Below, piece after piece: positions 1-9,749 of a stretch of DNA of 64,000 nt (position 1 is the first letter of the stretch; the number at the start of each line of letters is the position of its first letter). The stretch covers positions 124,001-188,000 of the forward strand of contig NZ_KB894686.1 of the NCBI RefSeq assembly GCF_000374565.1, read 5' to 3'. This DNA comes from Siminovitchia fordii DSM 16014 = CIP 108821 (GTDB lineage Bacteria; Bacillota; Bacilli; Bacillales; Bacillaceae_C). The notes under the pieces were generated by a model. It saw only the letters and a program-made list of their open reading frames with translations, did no database searches and was not told where the DNA came from. The translations under genes and the position numbers were made by a program.

Positions 1-119
1 TACGCCTGTCCTTCTACAAACATATTCACAAACTCAGTTATTAGAAGCCTTTTTCCTCATGTTTATCAAATTGTTGCCCATACTAAGCCATGAGCTTTTT
101 TGACAGGGGGAAACAAATA

Positions 120-767
120 ATGAACGATTTTCTGGTTATTATCGTGCGGACTATTATCCTATATGGGGTGATCCTTGTTGTTTTTCGGCTCATGGGAAAA
201 AGGGAAATTGGGGAACTGAGTGTTCTCGATCTTGTGGTTTTTATAATGATGGGTGAGATGGCCGTGATTGGAATAGAACAACATAAAGATCCGATCTTGC
301 ACACGATTATCCCAATAGCGGTTTTACTTCTTATCCAGGCGGGAATGGCCTATATTTCATTAAAGAGCCGGAAATTCCGAAGCCTCGTTGATGGAAAGGC
401 ATCAATCATAATAGAAAAGGGAAAAATTAATGAAAAGGAGATGAAAAAACACCGCTATAATTTTGATGATTTACTCATGCAATTGAGGCAAAAGGATGTC
501 AATAATATTGCGGATGTTGAATTTGCCATTTTAGAAACATCCGGAGCATTGTCAGTTTTTAAAAAAGACAATAACAAGAAGGATGGATCCGTTACCATCC
601 CCTTTATCATTGACGGTGTAATCCAGTTGGACGGGTTAAAAGAATCGAACAAAAGCGAGCAGTGGCTTAGGCGTGAACTGGAGGCAAGAGGGCATAAAGA
701 AATAGAAAACATTTCTTTTTGCAGCTTTCAGGACGGAAGATTCTATGTAGACTATATTGATGAGTGA
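120..767 (+). CDS. yrbG: DUF421 membrane protein, YrbG/YetF family
   Basis: A 215-residue protein with three hydrophobic N-terminal segments (about residues 5-25, 37-53 and 62-80) followed by a soluble part of about 130 residues, which is the DUF421 (YetF-like) layout. The segment around 'RLMGKREIGELSVLDLV' is the family signature. ATG at 120 is chosen over the ATG at 90 because AGGGGG lies nine bases upstream of 120 and nothing comparable precedes 90. It sits upstream of a convergent spoVB, as yrbG does in B. subtilis. The molecular function of the family is not established; a membrane role during spore formation is only inferred from relatives. Confidence 0.85.
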   Translation: MNDFLVIIVRTIILYGVILVVFRLMGKREIGELSVLDLVVFIMMGEMAVIGIEQHKDPILHTIIPIAVLLLIQAGMAYISLKSRKFRSLVDGKASIIIEKGKINEKEMKKHRYNFDDLLMQLRQKDVNNIADVEFAILETSGALSVFKKDNNKKDGSVTIPFIIDGVIQLDGLKESNKSEQWLRRELEARGHKEIENISFCSFQDGRFYVDYIDE

Positions 768-838
768 GGGGTCTGCCCCCCCCCACCACATCAACCCATT
801 ACCACTTTAGTGTGATGGGAGTCAGACCCCTCTTTTTT
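766..838. terminator. Terminator between yrbG and spoVB
   Basis: GAGGGGTCTG (766-775) pairs with CAGACCCCTC (823-832), followed by six T. An inner CCCAT/ATGGG pair shortens the loop. It starts at the yrbG stop codon and ends just before the spoVB stop, so it can serve the convergent gene pair. Confidence 0.75.
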
Positions 839-2383
839 CTACCTTATAAAATTTCCGATGACCGGGATTTTTGTCATGTCACTTTTTTTCACAAGTTTAA
901 AGCCAAACAGCAAGGCTAAATAGATTAATGTTGTGAATATAATTCCTATGGCCAGTCTTATAAAATTTGAATCAAGGTATAGGCTGTCAAATATTATTTT
1001 TCCGCTCCACCCCGCAAGGATGGCTGCCGCGAAAAACTTTACATAATCATAAATATATACAGTAAATTGAACCTTTTTTAAAACGGTGGCATAATGCAGA
1101 GCAGTGATCAATAAGGTCCCGGTTGCAATTCCAAGAGCAGCTCCTGTAATTCCGATGTTCGGTTGGGATGCTAACAAGAAGATGACTGCCAGTTTGACGG
1201 CATTTCCGATCAAGCTGTTGATCATGGCGGCCCTAGCCAGGTCAAGGGCCTGTAAAATAGCCTGAAGCGGTCCCTGATAATAATGAAAGATGAAAAATGG
1301 GGCCATCAGCTTAATAAAATAAGCACCATTTTCCGAGCCGTATATAAGCTTCATTAATGGCTCGGAAAAAGTAAACAAAACAATTACGGACAACCCCCCG
1401 GAGAGCAGGGCGAAGCGCAGTGCCTGCTGAAGCCTGTATTCTACCAGCCTATGGTTGCGGACAGCGTTAGCCTCGCTTATGGCTGGGACAAGGGATGTGG
1501 CAAGGGAAAAAGTAATAAAAGAAGGCAGGGTCAGCAAAGGCAGGGCATAGCCAGTTAAAAGTCCATACTGTTTTGTGGCGATGCCGGCGGCAATCCCTGC
1601 CAACAGCAAACTTTGGGATACAATGATCGGCTCGAAAAACCAAGACAAAGACCCGATCATCCTGCTGCCGGTTGTAGGCAATGCCACATTCATCAATTCC
1701 TTGAACGTTTCTCTTCCACCTTTTAAGGCGTGTAAAAAATGTCTTCTGACGGGAAACCTTTTTTTCACTTTAAACATGGCAAACAAGTATAAAAGTGAAA
1801 TGAGCTCTCCTATCACTGATGCAACCATTGCAGCCGCCGCCGCATATTCAATCCCCATTGGAAGAAAGGCCTTTGTAAGTACGGCAATCAGCGTAATGCG
1901 AACTGCCTGTTCTAAGATTTGGGATACAGCAGACGGCTTCATATTCTGCTTTCCCTGAAAATAACCTCTAATAACTGAGGAAACGGCAACGATCGGTATG
2001 ATCGGCGCAATGGCTGTAAGCGGATAAAGGGTTCTGGGATCGGTAAAAAGTGTTTTGGAAAGCAGCGGCCCCAGCATAATTAACGCAGGGGTAAATATAA
2101 GAGAGAGCGTTCCGGTTACGGTTAATGAAACAACGAGAATCTTTTTTACTTTTCGCTGGTCTCCTTTTATATCTGCTTCAGCAACAGCTTTGGAAATGGC
2201 CACCGGCAGACCGAGTTGTGTAATTGTCACAACAAGGATCAATGTCGGATAAGCCATCATGTAAAGGCCTACCCCTTCTTCCCCGATCAACCGGGCAATA
2301 ACAATTCTGTTGATAAAGCCAAGCAGCCTTGTCACTAGCCCGGCAGCCATCAAAATCATTGTGCCTTTTAAAAACTTTGACAT
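839..2383 (-). CDS. spoVB: Stage V sporulation protein B (lipid-linked oligosaccharide flippase family)
   Basis: A 514-residue polytopic membrane protein of the polysaccharide-transporter/MOP superfamily with about 14 hydrophobic segments. The N-terminus 'LVTRLLGFINRIVIARLIG' is the typical first helix of SpoVB/MurJ-like transporters. In B. subtilis SpoVB is needed for spore cortex formation and is thought to move a cortex precursor across the forespore membrane; that role is inferred here from family and position. It is monocistronic on the minus strand, convergent with yrbG and divergent from comN, as in B. subtilis. Length is close to the usual 518 residues. Confidence 0.92.
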   Translation of the reverse strand: MSKFLKGTMILMAAGLVTRLLGFINRIVIARLIGEEGVGLYMMAYPTLILVVTITQLGLPVAISKAVAEADIKGDQRKVKKILVVSLTVTGTLSLIFTPALIMLGPLLSKTLFTDPRTLYPLTAIAPIIPIVAVSSVIRGYFQGKQNMKPSAVSQILEQAVRITLIAVLTKAFLPMGIEYAAAAAMVASVIGELISLLYLFAMFKVKKRFPVRRHFLHALKGGRETFKELMNVALPTTGSRMIGSLSWFFEPIIVSQSLLLAGIAAGIATKQYGLLTGYALPLLTLPSFITFSLATSLVPAISEANAVRNHRLVEYRLQQALRFALLSGGLSVIVLFTFSEPLMKLIYGSENGAYFIKLMAPFFIFHYYQGPLQAILQALDLARAAMINSLIGNAVKLAVIFLLASQPNIGITGAALGIATGTLLITALHYATVLKKVQFTVYIYDYVKFFAAAILAGWSGKIIFDSLYLDSNFIRLAIGIIFTTLIYLALLFGFKLVKKSDMTKIPVIGNFIR

Positions 2384-2500
2384 CTATTTCCCTGCCTTCT
2401 CAAATTTGCTCAATTCGATTACAATTATGTATATGCATGGACTTGGACAAAGCATGACAAGTTCAGGTTTTGTCTTGCAAAATGAAGGGTGGGAATGCGG

Positions 2501-2818
2501 ATGTCGGAACAAAGGCATGAGTACGATGATTATTTTCATAGGCTCAAACCTGCATTAATGAGCAAGGCTGAGGAGTTTGCGTTGCTTGGCTATGAGGATA
2601 TCTCCATAAATGATATTTGGAGATATTTAACGGAAAAAAGATGGAAAAAACCCACAGAAGGGATAAGGGTACACGAATTGGTTTCCGATGTCCTGGCATT
2701 GAAGGCCGGTGACTTTATGAACTTTGTAACTGTCGAAGCGTATCGTTCGCAAGAAGATCCATTTGAGGGGATCGGGAATGATGACCTTCAACAATTATTG
2801 AAAACAGATGATGATTGA
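2501..2818 (+). CDS. comN: Post-transcriptional regulator ComN (YrzD family)
   Basis: A soluble protein of 105 residues from the ATG at 2501, which lies eight bases after AAGGGTGG; in-frame GTG 2489 and ATG 2495 are too close to that site. The pattern 'LLGYEDISINDIWRYLTEKRWKK' and the acidic C-terminus match the ComN/YrzD family, which in B. subtilis controls comE mRNA together with DivIVA. Position between spoVB (divergent) and secDF is conserved. The exact role in this organism is inferred. Confidence 0.8.
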   Translation: MSEQRHEYDDYFHRLKPALMSKAEEFALLGYEDISINDIWRYLTEKRWKKPTEGIRVHELVSDVLALKAGDFMNFVTVEAYRSQEDPFEGIGNDDLQQLLKTDDD

Positions 2819-2893
2819 CACTCCTATTTATCTGTTTCATAATCTAAACAGACATAAGAAGATGCATGTCATCGCAAGGAGGACTTATTTTTA

Positions 2894-5161
2894 ATGGTAA
2901 AGAGAAGCAGGATCGTAGCCTTTTTTCTCATATTGATCTTTCTCGCTGGAATTATGGGCTCGACCACAAACAATATCATACAAAATATAAAGCTCGGTCT
3001 TGATCTCCAGGGTGGTTTTGAGGTCTTATATGACGTGGAACCGGCCAAAGAAGGGCAAAAAATAACAAAGGATACCTTGGTACATACAACAGATGCACTC
3101 AACCGAAGAGTAAACGTCCTGGGTGTAAGCGAGCCGAATATTCAGGTTGAAGGTACGAACAGGATAAGAGTTCAACTCGCAGGAGTCGAGGATCAGAACC
3201 AGGCCAGGGAGATTCTTGGAACTCAAGCAACGCTCACTTTTAGAGATGTTAATGACAAGGTGATGCTGGACGGCACTGATCTCGTTGAAGGAGCCGCCAA
3301 ACAAAGCTTCTCCCCGGATACGAACCAGCCGATCGTACTCGTGAAATTGAAGGATAAAAAGAAATTCAAAGAAGTGACAGAGAAGATTGTAAGCATGAAG
3401 CCGAACAATCAATTAGCCATTTGGATGGATTTTGAGGAAGGCGTTGACTCATACGAAAAGGCGGTTACAAGCGGCAGCCAAAAAATGCTTTCCGCCCCAA
3501 ACGTCAATCAGGTGTTTAATCAAACGGAAGTTTCAATTGAGGGGAATTTTACCACTGAAGAGGCTGAAAACCTTGCCAACCTGCTTAATGCCGGGGCCCT
3601 CCCTGTTAAATTGACGGAAGTTTACTCTACGTCAGTTGGTGCCAAATTTGGTGAGCAGGCAATGGATAAGACGGTTACTGCAGGAATCATCGGGATTGCG
3701 ATTATCTTCTTATTTATGATCTTTTATTATCGCTTCCCTGGTGTCATTGCTTCGATCACCTTATCCATTTACATCTATTTGATTTTGCTATTATTCAGCC
3801 TGATGAACGGGGTTCTTACTTTACCAGGCATTGCAGCCTTGATCCTCGGTGTAGGAATGGCGGTGGATGCCAACATACTGACATATGAAAGGCTGAAGGA
3901 GGAGATTAGGCTTGGACGGTCACTGCGCTCAGCCTTCCAGGCAGGAAACAAGTCTTCGTTCGTTGCCATTCTTGATGCAAATATAACAACTCTTTTGGCC
4001 GGAGCGGTTCTATTTTACTTCGGTACAAGCTCTGTCAAGGGATTTGCGACAATGCTCATATTAAGTATATTGATGAGCTTTGTGACAGCTGTATACGGCT
4101 CGAGGTTCCTTCTCGGGCTATGGATCAACAGCCGCTTCTTTAAAGAAAAACCGGGCTGGTTTGGGGTGAAAAAATCTGAAATCCATGATCTGTCGGAAAA
4201 TATTTCTGCGCACGAGCTGAAAACACCATTTGATCGATTTGATTTTGTAAAAAACAGGAAGAAATTTTATGTCTTTTCCGTCGCCCTGTTTGTTGCAGGA
4301 GCTATCGTCCTAGGTATGTTCAGATTGAATTTGGGAATTGATTTTTCAAGCGGAACCCGTGTGGAAATCGATGCCGGAAAACCTTTGACAACTGAAGAGT
4401 TGAAAGCTGATCTGGACGATATCGGAATGCCGTCTGATGACATTGTACTTTCGGGGGCAGATAAGGATATTGGCGTCGCACGTTATAAAGGTGTAATGAC
4501 TAAAAATGAAATTGCAAAGCTGAAAGATCATTTTGAAGATAAGTATGGGGCAGAGCCAAATGTCAGCACGGTTTCATCAACAGTAGGTAAAGAACTTGCA
4601 AGAAACGCATTATATGCTCTTTCAATAGCAGCCTTAGGTATAGTTATCTACGTATCACTTCGTTTTGAGTTCAGGATGGGGCTTTCAGCTATCCTCGGCC
4701 TTGTCCATGATGCTTTTTTCATTGTCGCGTTTTTTAGCTTGACGAGGCTGGAGGTGGACTTGACCTTTATTGCGGCTGTGTTGACCATTGTGGGGTATTC
4801 CATCAATGACACCATTGTCACATTTGACAGAATCCGCGAAAATATGAGGGCGAAAAAACGTCTGAAAACTGAGCAGGATATTGCAGATATTGTCAACACA
4901 GGGCTTCGCCAAACCTTGACGCGTTCCATTAATACGGTATTGACGGTCATTGTCACTGTATTGGCGCTAGTAATCTTTGGAAGTGAGTCCATTCGAAATT
5001 TTTCGTTTGCACTGCTCGTTGGCCTATTAGCAGGTACTTATTCATCCATCTTCATTTCAGCGCAGATTTGGTACGATTTGAAGGTTAAGGAATTGAAGAA
5101 AAAAGGACCGATCAATACGGTAAAAGAAAAGAAGAAATGGTCGGATGAACCGCAAGTATAA
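2894..5161 (+). CDS. secDF: Protein translocase subunits SecD and SecF, fused
   Basis: A 755-residue single-chain SecDF. The SecD half has an N-terminal membrane segment (about residues 7-24), the 'GLDLQGGFEVLYDV' motif of the first periplasmic-type domain, and a membrane block from about residue 255 to 415. The SecF half starts near residue 440 with 'FDFVKNRKKFYVFS' and carries 'LGIDFSSGTRVEI' and a second membrane block ending near residue 730. It is an accessory of SecYEG that uses proton motive force to help pull secreted proteins out. AAGGAGG ten bases upstream supports the ATG at 2894. The fused form is normal for Bacillaceae. Confidence 0.97.
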   Translation: MVKRSRIVAFFLILIFLAGIMGSTTNNIIQNIKLGLDLQGGFEVLYDVEPAKEGQKITKDTLVHTTDALNRRVNVLGVSEPNIQVEGTNRIRVQLAGVEDQNQAREILGTQATLTFRDVNDKVMLDGTDLVEGAAKQSFSPDTNQPIVLVKLKDKKKFKEVTEKIVSMKPNNQLAIWMDFEEGVDSYEKAVTSGSQKMLSAPNVNQVFNQTEVSIEGNFTTEEAENLANLLNAGALPVKLTEVYSTSVGAKFGEQAMDKTVTAGIIGIAIIFLFMIFYYRFPGVIASITLSIYIYLILLLFSLMNGVLTLPGIAALILGVGMAVDANILTYERLKEEIRLGRSLRSAFQAGNKSSFVAILDANITTLLAGAVLFYFGTSSVKGFATMLILSILMSFVTAVYGSRFLLGLWINSRFFKEKPGWFGVKKSEIHDLSENISAHELKTPFDRFDFVKNRKKFYVFSVALFVAGAIVLGMFRLNLGIDFSSGTRVEIDAGKPLTTEELKADLDDIGMPSDDIVLSGADKDIGVARYKGVMTKNEIAKLKDHFEDKYGAEPNVSTVSSTVGKELARNALYALSIAALGIVIYVSLRFEFRMGLSAILGLVHDAFFIVAFFSLTRLEVDLTFIAAVLTIVGYSINDTIVTFDRIRENMRAKKRLKTEQDIADIVNTGLRQTLTRSINTVLTVIVTVLALVIFGSESIRNFSFALLVGLLAGTYSSIFISAQIWYDLKVKELKKKGPINTVKEKKKWSDEPQV

Positions 5162-5565
5162 TAAAGCAGGAAACGTCCGTTCAACGACGATAACATTAAC
5201 AGAAATATGGAGAAGCCTTCTGTTGGCCAGAAAAGCACGAGACAATTCCCATAATGGCCTTGCAGATCTTGAGGGTTAGGTGGACCCCGCAATGAATAGG
5301 AAACAATGAGTCTTGCCGCTTAGCTTACTCTATGTGGATTGAACTTTGCTAAACATCATGCGACGATTTAGCGAGATTTTTGATGGCATAGAGGCAGTGA
5401 TTTCTGTAATCGTACTCTGAGTCATTATCCCTGAAAGCCATCTGCAAGAAAAAAAGGTACTTTGTCGAATAGGGGAGTAGGATGGTACGTCATAGGGAGG
5501 TTTGTCCCTGTGGCGCCGTCGACATATTCTGTCTCATAAAGCAGCATAAAGATTAATTTTTATTT
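5162..5565. other. Non-coding stretch after secDF
   Basis: About 400 bases without a convincing gene. Short open frames on both strands lack ribosome binding sites and family resemblance. In B. subtilis yrvC and yrvD lie around here; no recognisable remnant of either is seen. Confidence 0.5.
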
Positions 5566-5593
5566 GAAAAGCCGCGACTATGCGGCTTTTTTT
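5566..5593 (+). terminator. Rho-independent terminator
   Basis: GCCGC (5571-5575) and GCGGC (5582-5586) form the stem, extended by A/T pairs (AAAA before, TTTTTTT after). It lies upstream of the cation transporter gene and ends whatever is transcribed across 5162-5565. Confidence 0.8.
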
Positions 5594-5646
5594 CTTGGAA
5601 AGGGCAATATAAGTAATACCAGCTATTATAATGGGGGGTGGTTATT

Positions 5647-6573
5647 ATGGAGCAGAAGGATCGTTTTAAGCAAGCAGAAACTGCAGCATGGGTAGGCATC
5701 ATAGTCAATATATTATTAACGATTATAAAAGGAGTCTTTGGTATAAAAGCGAATAGTAAAGCATTAATTGCCGATGCGGTGCATTCAGCATCTGACATTG
5801 CCGGATCATTGGCGGTATATGTAGGTCTTCGGGCTGCGAAACAGCCTCCTGATGAGGAACATCCTTATGGTCATGGAAAAGCTGAATCTGTAGCGGCTAT
5901 TATTGTCTCTGTCATTCTATTTATTGTCGGAGTGCAAATTGGAAAGTCTTCTTTTGAATCTTTCTTCAAACCTCTTGAAGCCCCGGGTTCGAGCGCGATC
6001 TATGCGGTATTATTTTCCATCATTGTCAAGGAAGCATTGTTTAGGTACAAATACCGGCTAGGGAAGAAGCTCAATAGTGAGGCATTGGTGGTAAATGCTT
6101 ATGAACATCGTTCAGATGTCTATTCTTCCATCGCTGCACTGATTGGAATCGGGGCATCCATCATAGGAAATAAACTGAACGTTGAGTGGCTGGTTTTTGG
6201 GGATCCGGTAGCAGGTTTGGTTGTTTCAGTGATGGTTATGAGAATGGCGTGGAAACTTGGGGCAGAATCTATATATAACACCTTGGACCATGTGTTGGAT
6301 GACGAAAAAACCACCGTTTATAAAAAAATAGTTTTATCCGTACCTGATGTGAAGAGAGTTGATGAACTTCATGCCCGCCAGCATGGATATTATGTGATCA
6401 TTGATTTGAAAATTGCTGTCAATCCGGAAATAACAGTAGCTGAAGGACATCAGGTAGGTAAAAATGTGAAAAAAAAGCTGCTCAGCCAACCGGATGTTCA
6501 TAATGTGCTTGTGCATATCAATCCATATTACTCCGAACCCGACCCTATAAAAAATGATTCAAATGACAGGTGA
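5647..6573 (+). CDS. Cation diffusion facilitator (CDF) transporter
   Basis: A 308-residue CDF family protein. Helix 2 carries 'LIADAVHSASDIAGS' with the HxxxD metal site and helix 5 carries 'EHRSDVYSS', the second HxxxD site; together they are the transport site for Zn or similar divalent ions. 'HPYGHGKAE' is the conserved loop after helix 2-3. The C-terminal 80 residues form the cytoplasmic domain ('DVKRVDELHARQHG'). ATG 5647 is preferred because GGGGGGTGG ends about five bases before it; GTG at 5638 overlaps that site. Substrate cannot be told from sequence. It precedes recJ, as in several Bacillus genomes. Confidence 0.9.
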   Translation: MEQKDRFKQAETAAWVGIIVNILLTIIKGVFGIKANSKALIADAVHSASDIAGSLAVYVGLRAAKQPPDEEHPYGHGKAESVAAIIVSVILFIVGVQIGKSSFESFFKPLEAPGSSAIYAVLFSIIVKEALFRYKYRLGKKLNSEALVVNAYEHRSDVYSSIAALIGIGASIIGNKLNVEWLVFGDPVAGLVVSVMVMRMAWKLGAESIYNTLDHVLDDEKTTVYKKIVLSVPDVKRVDELHARQHGYYVIIDLKIAVNPEITVAEGHQVGKNVKKKLLSQPDVHNVLVHINPYYSEPDPIKNDSNDR

Positions 6574-6671
6574 ATTGGCAATATATTGGGTACGGCAAAG
6601 AAGCCGGTATTTTGTGGAATTGAAAGGAACTCTTCCATTTTGTATAATAGGAATTCTGGGAGAGTGAGAAA

Positions 6672-9041
6672 ATGTTACAGCCAAATACCCGCTGGATCGT
6701 TCGGAAAAATGATGAGAAAGCGGTTCAAATGTTATCTGATAAACTTGATATATCCCCGTTAACGGCCACATTACTTGTAAACAGAGGAATCGATGATCCT
6801 GTTGAAGCCAATCGATTTTTACATATTGAACGGGAAGACTTCCACGATCCATATTTGATGCAGGATATGAAAAAAGCGGTAGAACGGATTTCCCGCGCAA
6901 TCCAGGATCAAGAAAAGATCCTGGTATATGGCGATTATGATGCTGATGGTGTAACAAGCACCGCAGTTTTAATGACGGTATTAAGAGACTTGGGAGCCTC
7001 TGTTGAATTTTACATACCAAATCGATTTACAGAAGGATATGGCCCGAATGAAAATGCTTTCCGCCAGGCTGCAGATAATGGAGTCAAGTTAATCATAACT
7101 GTAGATACCGGAATTGCGTCTGTACATGAGGCAGAAATCGCGAAACAGCTTGGAATGGATCTGATTATCACGGATCATCACGAAATCAGGCCTGAAATAC
7201 CATCTGCATTTGCTATTATACATCCGAGGTATGATGACACCCCTTATCCGTTTCCGGATCTTGCGGGAGTAGGTGTCACTTTTAAGCTTGCCCATGCATT
7301 ATACGGGTCTGCGCCTGAACAACTTTTGGACCTTGTCGCTATTGGAACGATTGCCGACCTGGTACCCCTGCATGGAGAGAACCGGCTTATTGTCAAAAAA
7401 GGCCTACGGGTTCTCAGACAAACAGAACGTCCTGGATTAGCTGCAATGAGCAGGATGGCAAGTGTAAATCTCGCAGAAGCGAATGAAGAAACGATCGGTT
7501 TCACAATCGGTCCTCGTCTGAATGCGGCGGGAAGGCTGAATTCAGCCGTACCTGCTGCTGAACTACTGCTATCGGAAGATGGTGAGACAGCGGAATTGTT
7601 GGCTCGCGATATAGAACAATTGAACACTGAAAGGAAAGACATTGTTTCGGAAATAACGAAAGAAGCCATGGAAATGGTGGACACACTCTATCCGACTTCA
7701 GAAAATCATGTGCTCGTCATCGGAAAAGAGGGATGGAATCCAGGAGTGGTCGGTATTGTAGCCTCAAGACTAACTGAAAAGTACTACAGGCCAGCCATTG
7801 TATTGGGCTATGATACAGAAACGGGGAAGGCCAAGGGATCTGCAAGAAGTATTAAAGGTTTTGATTTGTTTGAAAGTCTGCTGTCTTGTTCCAGCTTGCT
7901 TGAACACTTCGGAGGACATCCAATGGCTGCTGGAATGACGCTCTCTATCTCTGATGTTGAAGAACTTAGAGCCCAATTGAACTTTTTAGCAAAAGAGCAG
8001 CTGAGTGAAGAAGATTTGGTTCCATTCACAGATCTTGATGCAGAGGCCTCATTAAGTGAAATAAGTATTGATTCAATTAAAGAGCTGGACATGCTGGCTC
8101 CATACGGGGTTGGCAACTCGAAGCCGAGGTTTATGGTCGATCAAGCTGTCCCTCAGGATATAAGAAAAATCGGAGCGAATCAAAATCATTTGAAGCTGAC
8201 TCTGAAACAAGCGGGGGGTACGCTGGATGGGATCGGTTTTAATCTCGGGTATCTTGCAGACAGTATCTCTCCCGATGCAAAGCTTTCCGTCATCGGGGAA
8301 CTGGCTATCAACGAATGGAATAATATGAGGAAGCCGCAAATATTTATTAGAGATGCCGGTATTAGGGACTGGCAGCTGTTTGACATGCGCGGAAAAAGAC
8401 GGCCTGACAGCTGGCTTCCACTTTTGCCGAAAAAGAATGTTTATTTCATCGTTTTTAGACAGCAAACCATAAAAGAATTTCCGTTGGATGCCGCTGAGTC
8501 AAATATCAAATTGATTGCAGATTCCGAAGAGGCGAAACAACTGATGATCGAAGGGAAGAGCATCGTATTACTTGATCTCCCTCCGAATTTATCCCTTCTC
8601 GAAGAATTGATAGAAGGAAAGGCGCCAGATCGTATATACGCTCATTTTTTACATGATCAGGGGCAATTTTTTAAGACGATCCCGACAAGAGATCACTTTA
8701 AATGGTATTATGCCTTTCTAGCGAAGAGACGCACGTTTGATGTAAGAAAATACGGTAAAGAACTGGAAAACTACCGTGGTTGGTCAAAAGAAACAGTCCA
8801 GTTTATGACTCAAGTGTTTTTTGAGTTGGAATTTGTTACAATTAAAGATGGAATTATCGTTCTTAACCAAGTTAAAATGAAGAAAGATTTATCTGATTCG
8901 CCTGCCTATCGGCAGAAACAGGCGGATATTGAACTGGAAAATGTGCTGATCTATTCATCATATCAGGATTTAAAGCAATGGTTTGAGAAGCGAGTCGCAC
9001 ACCCTGTTAATCATGAGGAGGAAGTGGATGCATGGACTTAA
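6672..9041 (+). CDS. recJ: Single-stranded-DNA-specific exonuclease RecJ
   Basis: A 789-residue RecJ. DHH-family motifs are clear: '[12 protein letters not shown]' near residues 86-97 and 'ITDHHEI' with DHH at 168-170, then 'HPRYDD' and 'GAGRLNSA'-like motif IV around residue 285. A DHHA1 domain with '[11 protein letters not shown]' follows near 415, then an OB fold and the Gram-positive C-terminal extension. RecJ degrades single-stranded DNA 5' to 3' in recombination and repair. The last ten bases overlap apt, suggesting translational coupling. Length fits the B. subtilis protein (about 786). Confidence 0.97.
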   Translation: MLQPNTRWIVRKNDEKAVQMLSDKLDISPLTATLLVNRGIDDPVEANRFLHIEREDFHDPYLMQDMKKAVERISRAIQDQEKILVYGDYDADGVTSTAVLMTVLRDLGASVEFYIPNRFTEGYGPNENAFRQAADNGVKLIITVDTGIASVHEAEIAKQLGMDLIITDHHEIRPEIPSAFAIIHPRYDDTPYPFPDLAGVGVTFKLAHALYGSAPEQLLDLVAIGTIADLVPLHGENRLIVKKGLRVLRQTERPGLAAMSRMASVNLAEANEETIGFTIGPRLNAAGRLNSAVPAAELLLSEDGETAELLARDIEQLNTERKDIVSEITKEAMEMVDTLYPTSENHVLVIGKEGWNPGVVGIVASRLTEKYYRPAIVLGYDTETGKAKGSARSIKGFDLFESLLSCSSLLEHFGGHPMAAGMTLSISDVEELRAQLNFLAKEQLSEEDLVPFTDLDAEASLSEISIDSIKELDMLAPYGVGNSKPRFMVDQAVPQDIRKIGANQNHLKLTLKQAGGTLDGIGFNLGYLADSISPDAKLSVIGELAINEWNNMRKPQIFIRDAGIRDWQLFDMRGKRRPDSWLPLLPKKNVYFIVFRQQTIKEFPLDAAESNIKLIADSEEAKQLMIEGKSIVLLDLPPNLSLLEELIEGKAPDRIYAHFLHDQGQFFKTIPTRDHFKWYYAFLAKRRTFDVRKYGKELENYRGWSKETVQFMTQVFFELEFVTIKDGIIVLNQVKMKKDLSDSPAYRQKQADIELENVLIYSSYQDLKQWFEKRVAHPVNHEEEVDAWT

Positions 9042-9544
9042 AACAATATATTACAATCGTTCCGGATTGGCCCCAAAAAGGAATTTTATTTAAAGATATC
9101 ACGACATTGATGGATAATGGCGAGGCTTATCGGTATGCAACAGATCAAATAGTTGAATATGCCAAACAAAAGGAAATAGATATTGTCGTCGGTCCTGAAG
9201 CGCGCGGATTCATCATTGGCTGCCCAGTTGCCTATGCCCTCGGAGTCGGCTTTGCCCCGGTCAGGAAAGAAGGAAAGCTTCCAAGGGAGACAATTAAGGC
9301 GAATTACGGAAAAGAATACGGCAAAGATGCTTTGACCATTCATAAGGATGCCATTAAAAAGGGTCAGCGGGTCTTGATTACTGATGATTTATTAGCCACT
9401 GGGGGGACGATTGAAGCGACAATCGAGCTTGTTGAAGAATTGGGCGGAATTGTTGCGGGTATCGCTTTCCTCATTGAACTCTCTTATTTGGACGGAAGGA
9501 AAAAGCTTGAGAATTATGATCTTCTGTCATTGATTACTTTTTAA
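9032..9544 (+). CDS. apt: Adenine phosphoribosyltransferase
   Basis: A 170-residue Apt that makes AMP from adenine and PRPP. '[16 protein letters not shown]' near residues 113-128 is the PRPP-binding loop and '[10 protein letters not shown]' near residue 55 is the family base-binding region. The start overlaps the end of recJ, with GAGGAGG-like sequence inside recJ just upstream. The recJ-apt-relA order is conserved across Bacilli. Confidence 0.97.
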   Translation: MDLKQYITIVPDWPQKGILFKDITTLMDNGEAYRYATDQIVEYAKQKEIDIVVGPEARGFIIGCPVAYALGVGFAPVRKEGKLPRETIKANYGKEYGKDALTIHKDAIKKGQRVLITDDLLATGGTIEATIELVEELGGIVAGIAFLIELSYLDGRKKLENYDLLSLITF

Positions 9545-9558
9545 TGCACAAAATTACT

Positions 9559-9590
9559 GAAAAGCACTCTCTATTTGAGTGCTTTTTATT
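9559..9590 (+). terminator. Terminator after apt
   Basis: AAAGCACTC and GAGTGCTTT form a perfect stem with a seven-base loop, followed by a T-rich tract. It separates recJ-apt from relA. Confidence 0.85.
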
Positions 9591-9749
9591 ATAGCTGCCT
9601 ACATAAAATTCGATATAATTTGATAAAATGATGGAAAATAACAGCTCGTTCTTTACAACCAACGTATAAAAAACGATAATAGTAATCATATATTCTTTTT
9701 AGATTCGACATTTTTCATAATCTTTATTTTTATAAAAAAGGTGATCCTT

